Shown piece after piece: positions 55,277-64,000 of a stretch of DNA of 64,000 bases (its first letter is position 1; each line of letters starts with the position of its first letter). The position numbers and the translations under genes were made by a program. This DNA comes from Opisthorchis felineus (lineage: Eukaryota > Platyhelminthes > Trematoda > Opisthorchiida > Opisthorchiidae). The stretch is taken from NCBI GenBank assembly GCA_004794785.1, contig SJOL01001494.1, forward strand, positions 10,083-74,082, read 5' to 3'. Below the pieces are notes generated by a model. The model was not told the origin of the DNA. It saw nothing but the letters and a program-made list of their open reading frames with translations, and made no database searches.

Positions 55277-55880
55277 TTGAATACAGTTGCTTTTCTAATG
55301 AGTTCAAACCTGAAATAGTCAACTTTCTACCTTATCGGGAGTAAAGAATCCCCATACTTAGAAAATTTCTACAACACTGATGCGAACAACAGCAGCTGGG
55401 GTAGGCGATTAGAAAACTAACTCAAGCTGCATAAACTGCCGATTTGGTTTATTTGCTCAAAAGCATTGAATGACTAAGAAGTTCAAGCCGTATCCACACC
55501 AGTATACTAGTAATGGAATTGACGGACTGCAATTGATGATCAGTCAAAAAATAGATGGGCTGGAAAAAAGAAGCGACAGTAGACAGGCAGAAATATCCAA
55601 CAGATTCGTCTGCATTTCATCTTGTCCATTGTCGCGACTGAAGCTGCGAAAGTTGACTTCGTGAAACTGTGCCATAGGTTTGTGAATAACTGCCAAGTTG
55701 AGAAACACCCTTAGTGTATGCATCCCCTGCAGGACTGACGGCAGTAAACGGTGTAAGTGACTGATGCACTCCGTCCTTCTTGGCGTTGGCGTGGAGCTGT
55801 GAAGGCAGGGACAATGAAGAAAGACATAGTGGGCTTAACCACCGAACATAGTCTTCGAACAAACTTCTATGAGCTAGAAG
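55277..55880. other. No feature identified
   Basis: Non-coding-looking on both strands. Confidence 0.45.
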
Positions 55881-55945
55881 GACATCTTTTCAGAGAGGTT
55901 TGGTAAACAATCGGTGGATTTACCAAACCTCTCTGAAACGATGAC
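55881..55945. repeat. Perfect 20-bp hairpin built from Penelope ends
   Basis: TTTCAGAGAGGTTTGGTAAA at 55,888-55,907 and its exact reverse complement at 55,919-55,938, with spacer CAATCGGTGGA. Pairing extends to 27 bases per arm with two mismatches. Both arms and the right flank (GATGACTACCCAATCGGT) match the outer end of the Penelope element at 12,380-12,425. Confidence 0.85.
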
Positions 55946-55960
55946 TACCCAATCGGTCCC

Positions 55961-57756
55961 AAACATTTTCCAATTGATAGAAGGACATCTGTTTTTTTAA
56001 CAGTTTCTGTTTTTCAAGCTTTAAAACTCATGAAGAGGTCGTGTTCCGTACTTCGTAATAGTTTTCCTGGTCAACGACCAATTAAAAAAGTAACCGACAT
56101 TCCACACTACACTGCACGTGCCCTGACCAGAGAGGCGATTGACGAACGGTCTTAGGCCGGCAAACTAAACGGGAACTCTGTGAATCAAACGTCTGTGTTT
56201 ACTTCCAGCTGTGCACTACGGCCCCACAACCTATTGTGGACCGATTATACAATAATGGATGGCCAAAAACAGCAGGTGTCCTCTTCCTGGTCCGTATGTA
56301 GTGGCTGTGCGAATGAAACATGTTCGTGCACACAATATTGAACATGTCAACGTCATCTTGTCCAAAGAATTAAGTCATAATAAAGAGTTGGTTTTTCTCC
56401 CACACCCGGATAAGTTATAAAGTTAATCCAGTGGCAGGGAGAGCGTAAACATACCTGCACTGTGTTTCGATATTGGTGTAAAGCAGAGCCTGACGTGGGT
56501 CTATGAATTGAGTGACACTGCGATCGCGCAGGGCTTACTGATAGTTCACAGGAAAAAGGGAGCAGAATCGACGATGGAAGAACTTATCATTATCTCGCTT
56601 CTTCCCTATTTTTAATAGACTGGGACTGCAAGACACGCGAGATATGTGTGCCTTAAATGTGGGTCTAAAGGATAAATGTTGATAGAGCTAAAACAGAAAG
56701 AAATAACCAGAGCCGCCTCAATCCAAGGAACATTGTGATCGGAGAAGTTTGTAAGAGAGTAAAAAGCTTTCGGATAACACGTCCAGGTAGCGGTTCCCAT
56801 GTCGCTTATAGTTCGGCACTGTTTACTTACTTACAAGGAAGCTTTTTCACCTCGGCACAGTGAAGCCACGTGCGCCCTAAATAACTACCGATATTCACCC
56901 CACCGTTCCTTATTCACCGTGGTTAGCCAACGGGAACAGAAGAGAAAACTGAGTAGAATTCAAAACCGCCGCATCGAATTTGATTTTGAATGCAGACTCG
57001 CCATCCTTAACTGTCCAAGAAATGGGACTATGATAGGTGTGAAAGGCCAAGAAAACAAGTGAAGAATGTTCTGTTGATGGTCGCCTAGGCAAAGCAGAAC
57101 CCTACAATAGCAAGCAGCTTGAAGTACAAACATTTAAACAGTGCATATCATACTGAAGAAAAAACTAACCAGAGTGAAGCCCAGTGACCACCACAGGGGT
57201 GCACACCGTCACCCACTTTTCATTAATCCTCTCTCGAATAGATGCCACTAGCTGGAAAGGAGTCTGATAACCATAAGCTTTCCTGTAGGCTTCAGACTGG
57301 AACGAAGGTTTAGACCTCGAGTTCCCAGACGTGCTTCTCGAATGGGATGTGATAACAAAGATGCCCAGCCTTTTTAAACAGAACCTACTATGCCACCCCT
57401 ACCGAACAGCCCAAACACCTGACTTCCAAAACAAACTATGTAGGGAGTAAAACCAAAGATAATTTGCCACCACCTTTTGTTCAAAGGTGATATGATTAGT
57501 GCAGTGCTAACTTGAAGACTACAAAAGATCTTTGCTAGAGCAATTTATACCGTATGCCCAAATGCAGCCTTCACATGTCAATTTAGTATCAGACAGCTGA
57601 AGGGCAATATATGTATTGTGAGAACTCTGTTGTGTGATAGCGAATATCTGCCCCTCCGAGAAAGCCTATGTCGGCCGAATGGCGAAGTGACAGTCAAGGT
57701 GCATATCTGAGCATATTCCGTCCACTCGACAGCCGGACACTCAGAAATCATCAGAA
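55961..57756. other. No gene recognised
   Basis: Short frames on both strands, none with a recognisable motif. Confidence 0.5.
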
Positions 57757-57946
57757 ATCGTTCACCTGTAACACCCTTTCCGTGCCTAACTGCCGTGCCA
57801 CCAGAAGGAAGCACGAGGGCTGGGATACAGCCAGGTTGCCCAAGCCTAGACAGGGGAAGTCGAGAGGTAGCGGTCGGCTTCGAACCACGGACCTTCCGGT
57901 CAGTGAATCCGCGCTCTACCCATTGATCCACCTCGCCCCACAGGTG
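57757..57946 (-). mobile_element. tRNA-derived SINE
   Basis: Minus strand: GAGGTGGATCAATGGGTAGAG (A-box-like), ACTGACCGGAAGGTCCGTGG, GTTCGAAGCC (B box), CCCTGTCTAGGCTTGGGCAA, CAGCCCTCGTGCTTCCTTCT, GGCACGGAAAGGGTGTTACA. Same architecture as 17,836-18,018. The long minus-strand open frame over this stretch is read-through of the SINE, not a gene. Confidence 0.85.
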
Positions 57947-58250
57947 GACACTGATGGAACGCAAACTGTTAGATTCGATCCCACGTCTCTGACACTGGAC
58001 ACGTGGTTGACATTTTAACCACTTTTCGGTCACTTTGCGGAATACAGTTCAAGGCGTCAATGTTTATAAGAATTGGAATTACATCTGTCAGAGAATTGGT
58101 CGATATCCGTAGTATTAGTCCTACTTTTCGTGTGTAGAATCGCCTTGTACATACAGTGAGTCATGCGTGGCCGTACAGCTGCTCACCCACCTTTAGTTGC
58201 GAACCTTCATCATCGATCTTTGTCCAGACTGACTTTTGCGGTGTTTTGAT

Positions 58251-58550
58251 NNNNNNNNNNNNNNNNNNNNNNNNNNNNNNNNNNNNNNNNNNNNNNNNNN
58301 NNNNNNNNNNNNNNNNNNNNNNNNNNNNNNNNNNNNNNNNNNNNNNNNNNNNNNNNNNNNNNNNNNNNNNNNNNNNNNNNNNNNNNNNNNNNNNNNNNNN
58401 NNNNNNNNNNNNNNNNNNNNNNNNNNNNNNNNNNNNNNNNNNNNNNNNNNNNNNNNNNNNNNNNNNNNNNNNNNNNNNNNNNNNNNNNNNNNNNNNNNNN
58501 NNNNNNNNNNNNNNNNNNNNNNNNNNNNNNNNNNNNNNNNNNNNNNNNNN
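58251..58550. other. Assembly gap, 300 N
   Basis: Exactly 300 unknown bases, so the size is probably a placeholder. It lies just outside the 3' end of the leftward RTE copy. Open frames drawn across it are artefacts. Confidence 0.99.
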
Positions 58551-58601
58551 CACATTCATCATCATCAGCATCGGCAGCAGCAGCAGGATCGACAGCCTGA
58601 C

Positions 58602-58620
58602 ATCAGTGTTCAACACTGAT
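58602..58620. repeat. Palindrome at RTE 3' end
   Basis: ATCAGTGTT, C, AACACTGAT: 9-bp perfect arms. Counterpart of 8,555-8,575. Beyond it, towards the gap, the minus strand runs into CTGCTGCTGCCGATGCTG and GATGATGATGAATGTG, a GATG-type RTE tail. Confidence 0.8.
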
Positions 58621-58644
58621 ATTTTGTTGCTGTACCACCAGGAT

Positions 58645-59300
58645 TTAGTTGAAAGCCTCATTGTGGAGAAAAGAATAAAAGTGAACATGTAGGGGACTGA
58701 ATGCCAGTCTGCTATAAACATTCCGAGGTGCATACACCTCCAGACACTCACTGAGGCAGTCTGGATAGAAACTGACAACATGAACGTCATGACATCCATT
58801 AACATCTATATCTTGCAGTATCTCCAACCAGGCGCAGTGGGGATCACGCGGTCCCCATCCTACAAGGCGAGTAGCACCGACGGCATCCAAACGTTTCGTA
58901 ATCTCTATTATACTCCTCTGCCAGGCTAAGGGTAGGTCACCTCTCTGCTTGCCCGACTCTGAATTGGGCAAGGAGAACAGCACTCTCTTCGGCAAACGAT
59001 GGTTCGACATGTGCGATACATGGCCTAGCCAACGCAGCTTCTGGTGCTGGACACTTTCCAATGGAATTTCCCATTGCACAACGGACTCGCCGACACCAAC
59101 CCACGTGAGCTATGGTTCTGAGACAATTATTGTAGAACGCCTGAAGGCATCTCAGTTCCACTGCTCGAACAGACCAAGTCTCACAGCCATACAGCAAAAA
59201 CAGCCCGTACTGCAGCCTGATACACACGTCATTTGAGATTCGGCGATATACCGCTTTGACGTCATAAGTGTATCAAATTAGCAAACGCGACCTGAGTCTT
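58645..59300 (-). pseudogene. RTE-like element C-terminal region
   Basis: Two overlapping frames. The upstream one reads QYGLFLLYGCETWSVRAVELRCLQAFYNNCLRTI near 59,215-59,110 (the C-E-T-W region). After a frame change comes HQKLRWLGHVSHMSNHRLPKRVLFSLP near 59,045-58,970, and then LDAVGATRLVGWGPRDPHCAWLEIL. This is the RTE C-terminal tail, as at 8,090-8,230 and 16,680-16,950. One frameshift separates the parts, so this copy is inactive in its 3' part. Confidence 0.85.
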
Positions 59301-59446
59301 GCAGATTCGTGCATTGTCTTCATCTGTTACACTATAATCAGAACCAATACAACTTCCAATACAACTTACAACGCTCTACAACTTCGAATACCTCTCCCTG
59401 GATTGCAAGTGGCGTATCCAGTGACTGCATGTCCACGAGCATGACC
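59301..59446 (-). other. RTE interior between RT and C-terminal region
   Basis: No open frame on the minus strand; presumably decayed RTE coding sequence. Confidence 0.4.
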
Positions 59447-60200
59447 TTACACTTTTTGGGTGCAGTGTATACCAAAGGACGGGATGACTTTGGTCAGTTC
59501 ATTCAAAAATACCTGCGCCTTTTCCTCTTCGAAGGTGAGAACTATGTCATCTGCGTATTCCAGATCTGCACGGCTTTCGTCAGAGGCTATTTGAACACCG
59601 GGGTTTTCAAGACCTTGCAGCATTCGTTTCATTATCTCATCTATCACGAAATTAAATAGGAATGGAGAGAGTGGGCACCTATGGCGGGCACCGCATTGCG
59701 GAAGCTTTTGGAGAGCTCTCAGTATACTCCCACGTCCGGAAGTCTGAGAATACAAATAACGTATTATGTTCACAAACTTCCGATGCATTCCTTGATGGGC
59801 AAGCGTGTCAAGGAAGACAGACCGGTCAACCGAGTCGAATGCGCCTTGGAAATCCAGGACCACTAGAATTTTGGGTCGCTTACACGTATGGCGTTGTCCT
59901 AGAACCTGACGGAGTGTGAAGATTTGGTCAAAGCAACCCCTACCAGGCAGGAATCCTGCTTGCTGCTCTCGAGTCAGTACTTCAGGAGCCACCATAAAGC
60001 AACGAAGCACAAGTGACGCCAACAGCCTCGTCACGACCGGGGTCAAGCTGATTCCCCCGTGGTTACCACACTCACTACGAGCCCTTTTTTTGAAAATGGA
60101 CACCAGCACCTACTCTCAACAGTTTTCTGGGACAGTATCCTGCTGTCGTCTCAAGAAAGAGCTCTCCTACTTTGGACTTCATGCGTTCCGGGATTATGAA
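59447..60200 (-). pseudogene. RTE-like reverse transcriptase, 5'-truncated
   Basis: 220 codons open on the minus strand (60,109-59,447). SIFKKRARSECGNHGGISLTP, REQQAGFLPGRGCFDQIFTL and ILVVLDFQGAFDSVDRS (motif A) come first. CPLSPFLFNFVIDEIMKRML (motif B region) and LEYADDIVLTFEEEKAQVF follow, with an intact Y-A-D-D box. Upstream similarity fades by about 60,200 after two stops, so the endonuclease half is absent. This is the best-preserved RT of its subfamily here; the relic at 7,226-8,575 is a much older relative. It would copy LINE RNA at a nicked target if complete. Confidence 0.88.
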
Positions 60201-63200
60201 GTCGTTGGCTGGAATCCTCTTGTTCACTTTCCTCATCTGCCACTTAATAGGCAAACCCACTCACCCAGTGCAGGAACCGTGGATTATTATGTCTAACTTC
60301 AAGAATGACGTCACAGCGGATTCGATCAACCACAGTAACTTCCTTTTCAATCGTGACAGCGGTTATCCTGTACAGGACGTGACCTTGGCATCCAAGGAGC
60401 TTTTCCGACAAAAAACTCTAACCTATTGATGGACAAAGAGAGTCCGGCCCAACCCAGTGGATGATCGCATAGGAAGTGAAGTCTTGTGCTCAAACGTCCT
60501 TATTCGTTCGACCATTTTCTTAGAATGGTGAGGCACATGATGTCGGATGACTTGATAGCCTATTGTCTTCTCCGAGAATGTTATCTAGAGCTGGCTTAAC
60601 AGCCCGACAAATTCTGTTAAAAGAATGTCATGGATTGGACCAAACTTTGCATAACCTCCTATTTTAACTCTCAGCTAATAAATTTGTCACTCAGTTTTAA
60701 CACTTACCATGCCGTGAAGCATCTCTGATATTATCATTCAAAAAGTATGCTTTTTCGTCGTTCCACAGCTTCTTCCCAATGCTATGGCAATTCTTTGGGA
60801 ACTATCAGTGCAAGCCCTTAAATCCTCTTCTGACAAAATCGGATGGAACTTGGTACGGCTTAATTTGGATAAACTAGCCCAGCCAACCTCTCAACACTCT
60901 CCTGGTACCCGCAATGCACATGTATCTGGAGTCAAGCTCGTGTACTAGGCATGCACTAACGGCAGAACTGTGAAGACCTTGGTGTTCCTGACGACTATAC
61001 ACTCTGGATTCCTAATTCTCTCACTCATCATGGGAAACCTCGCTGCTACACTTGGCATGGCTGAAGTAAAGGCACCCGGCTTCTCTCTAAGCACAGTTTT
61101 TTACTGTTACTTGCTAGTGAACTTTACTCAACCGTGGAAGGAACACACAAATCCTTATTAGTTCATAAACGCCCGTAGCGCATGAAGATGTTGCGATTAC
61201 CATCGTCGCGCTTAACATATGTGCACCAACACAATGTGTTTGCACTTTTCAGTCGATTTTATGTAGACACGGCTATAGCCCTGACAGAATATATGAGTAC
61301 GATAGTGAACTGTGGGCAAAGTAATCAGTTGTGTACGTCGCGATATTTATCAAACAGCCTAGGAGTTCTACTGAACTGGACATGAAGCCCGAAAGCTGGT
61401 CGCATATGTAAATCATTTTTCAGCTCTGGGGAATAGTTCGAGTCATTACTCAGCGAGCGTATTTCGTGTTTATCTGTTTTACTGCGGTCAGCTAAATTTC
61501 TGACGTGTTCATTACTCTCTCAAAGAAAATGATCCAAAAAGCGTGGAGGTATCAGTTCGAAATTGACAAGAGTTGGTTACTGTTTCCTTACTTTACGGAG
61601 AAATCCTCAATAAGAGGAGCTCTGTCGTTGAACAGAGTAGAAGTGTGCCTTCCGTCAACCACTATTAAGGGAACTCTCTCTAAAACAGAGGCCATGCTTG
61701 GAAGTCAGATTGTCCCTTTCTTCTTGTGAAGGGGCTGACGTATACCAGAGAGTAACAGGGCATCAAGTAGCAGGATATATAAAAAAACCTCATGAAATTG
61801 TAGGCGCTCCGTACGGCTGTCTACTTCAACTGAGAGAGCCGATCTTCAAACGGCCCAACCCACTTTGGTTAAGCGTTTGCGTGCTAACGAAAAGCACTAA
61901 AAAATTTTCCTACTCTGCACGGGCGTTCGGGAGTTTTGTATTACCTTCGTTGATCTACGGACGGTGCAGTTCAGCAAAAAAGCTTCAAACGGAGTTAAGA
62001 ACAGTGGTGAGAGATTTAACTATGGCTGTTTCGCTTCCAGTCTCTTCTGCTGCGCGGTTTTCTTTATGACCTGAAAACAACAGAGATACCTTGCCTCTGC
62101 AAATTCTGGTGTTCTCTCACGCTATTCAGTAATGCTGATGGATTGTCGATCACCGGATTATCAGGTTTAAATAACTGCTTTGATCACCAAACCAATCAGC
62201 ATGCAAGCCTGTTGTTAACCCGAGTCACGAATCCTATCTTCTGTCTTTCACTTCCACATCATTGCACACAATCGGTTGTTTCATCAGCCGCAAGTAGTTT
62301 AGACACAGTGCTCACGACTCTAAAAAATGAATCCAGCTTCGCTTGTTACTTTGCTCTTTGAAGACGTTCTGACAACAAGCAGTAGGCAGTACGCCAAGGG
62401 CGTTGTACGGACAACTTTAGGCTGTCATATCTGAACTCACCGGTGCGATTGCACTAGTCTCTTTTCTTTGAGAGGCCAAATAAGTGCACCAATTCACAAA
62501 CGATATGAGAAGGTTGTGCAAAATCCACCGACAGCCTAGTACTATTTCAACCTTGTTTGCAGTTCCTCGAGCAGTCTTAGTTACCCAAATTCTGTTAGTC
62601 TTTTTTCATACTCGGGCACTAAACTATACTGAGTAGATAACTAACTCATTCACCAAATAAACTGGTTTTGACATGTTATGTTGTTCAACCAAACATGCAG
62701 CTCAAAGTGACTCGTTCCGACATTGGGTACCAAATTCGGAGCCACCCATTCAGGTAGTTTAAAAAAACGAAGGCAATCCACTTTTGAGCGATTCCACTAG
62801 TTGAGTAAATTTTGCTAATACCACCTTCTTTTAAAACTTTTTCATGAATTAAATTAAATTAAATATGGATCGCCAACAGTGAAGGAAGAGCTTTAAACTC
62901 GAATATTTCTCATAGCATAGCCTACTAATAGTACACATCTAAAACAACTACTAAGCTCTGAAATCCGGCTAACTATAGTTCAAAGCCCTGAAATCGTTAG
63001 GTACTTGATGTAACGGAAAATAAAACAGATAGACAATGACTGACTTCCCATCCTTTATCCGGTCTGACGGCAAATTTTAGTTAGCTCCTTACCTTGCGAA
63101 AATTAAGCAAGCTCCCGGGGAACATCAAGTAAAAGCTTATGTTTTTAACTGTAATGCAGCTATTAAAAGAGGCGAAGGCCTTGTTTTAGAAAGGCACTAC

Positions 63201-64000
63201 GCCAGCCTGTTCGCAAAGCTGTTCTTCGTAGCTATCAGGTGCGTGTGGAACCTAATATATTCTTCATCGTTAGGGAGAAAGCGAGGTCAGGAGAACACTG
63301 ATAGGGATTGTGAGGCATAATTCCCTCCATGCGACTTCCGAATATGTGTCGCCTAACTCCATCATGTACCGTTCTTCCCACCATCCGCTGTAACATGCAC
63401 TGTGGTGTGCCCAATTAGGGGAGAAAATCGCACCGACTTGGGCTAAGATTGGGGTCATGAGTCCTCAGCTGGAGCAACCTTGCACACGCTGTGTAATTTT
63501 TATACCTGATGGTAAAAAATAAGACACTAATTGGATCGATTTCTGTGTGAGGAAGTTGATTAGAGAAATTCATAGCTGACAACGGTACATCGCATCCACT
63601 GTTTGCTTTTATGAGAGGAATACCTATTTCTAAACAAACTGAAATTCGAATAAAGCTTTACTGAGGTATACCTTCCGCAAGTCAGGTAATATCTGAAGTA
63701 TTGTAGTACGAGTTTAAGTCCAGCATCATCCAACAACATCACGAAAAATGAATGTAGATAGAAACAATCACAAACTGAACTTTAGTTACGAATACGGTCC
63801 AGCTTCATAAGCTAATGTAACTCTATCATGCGCCACCCAGGCTGAACCACCTTCCATCCGGATAACTGCTCTTCGTTCTACCTTCTTTGGAATGGTCCTG
63901 TGGAATCCCTGCATTTGAATCAAGATGCTGTAAAATAAGGCTGTCAACCGATATCGTCAGGGTTTAATGTTGTCCACCTTTACCTGGATAGTCTGATCGA
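60201..64000. other. No gene recognised
   Basis: Apart from a short AATTA microsatellite (62,846-62,864) I see no repeat, exon or RNA gene. The longest frame (123 codons at 61,698) has no feature supporting it. Confidence 0.5.
62846..62864. repeat. AATTA microsatellite
   Basis: GAATTAAATTAAATTAAAT, about three and a half pentamer units. Confidence 0.85.

Noticed and set aside
57578..58033. 151-codon minus-strand open frame looking like a small gene
   Set aside because: Most of it is the tRNA-derived SINE at 57,757-57,946 read through; the same text recurs at 17.4-18.0 kb in non-coding context.
58156..58805. Long open frames across the gap
   Set aside because: They exist only because 300 N positions contain no stop codon.
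61698..62069. 123-codon plus-strand frame
   Set aside because: No family feature, no supporting splice sites; treated as chance.
1..64000. CRISPR arrays, operons, ribosome-binding sites or other bacterial features
   Set aside because: None seen; the sequence is eukaryotic with LINEs, LTR elements, SINEs and spliced genes.

Overview
The window reads as nuclear DNA of a flatworm, most likely a digenean fluke. The reasons are a repeat load of Ty3/gypsy elements resembling the CsRn1 type, RTE-like and CR1-like non-LTR elements, a Penelope-like element, tRNA-derived SINEs and schistosome-like hammerhead ribozymes, together with GT-AG splice signals and very low gene density. An opisthorchiid fluke such as Clonorchis or Opisthorchis is my guess from remembered repeat families; it was not tested. 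Start codons matter here: several long open frames begin at GTG, so I use real ATGs or splice sites.

Left block (1-18,030) is almost wholly transposon. A decayed Ty3/gypsy gag-pol runs leftward (3,179 to 1, continuing off the edge). A rightward Ty3 RNase H-integrase relic (3,610-5,075), two tandem CR1-like reverse transcriptase tails (5,076-6,880) and an RTE relic (7,226-8,575) follow. The centrepiece is a nested insertion. An RTE-like element (about 8,590-17,365) is split at 11,948/16,615 by a leftward Ty3 element with two 255-bp LTRs. That Ty3 element is itself split by a 2,055-bp Penelope-like element (12,364-14,418) with a 10-bp target duplication, 179-bp inverted repeats and an open RT + GIY-YIG frame. 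At both junctions the host reading frame is restored when the insert is removed. Two tRNA-type SINE pieces close the block.

Middle (18,030-57,700) is mostly single-copy-looking non-coding DNA with two likely genes. One is a small lysine-rich 95-residue ORF behind a strong splice acceptor (22,456-22,743, +). The other is a class II bHLH factor of the TCF21/Musculin type on the minus strand. Its exon 1 is 36,791-36,126 and ends at a GTGAGT donor; a phase-compatible candidate last exon is 29,056-28,694. Their proposed 7-kb intron holds two families of SINE-like repeats carrying hammerhead ribozymes. One copy (34,094-34,137, +) and one on the other strand (32,141-32,183) have complete hammerhead cores with all three helices.

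Right end: a tRNA-derived SINE (57,757-57,946, -), a 300-base assembly gap (58,251-58,550), a leftward RTE copy (58,551-60,200) with an open RT frame, then 3.8 kb in which I see no gene.
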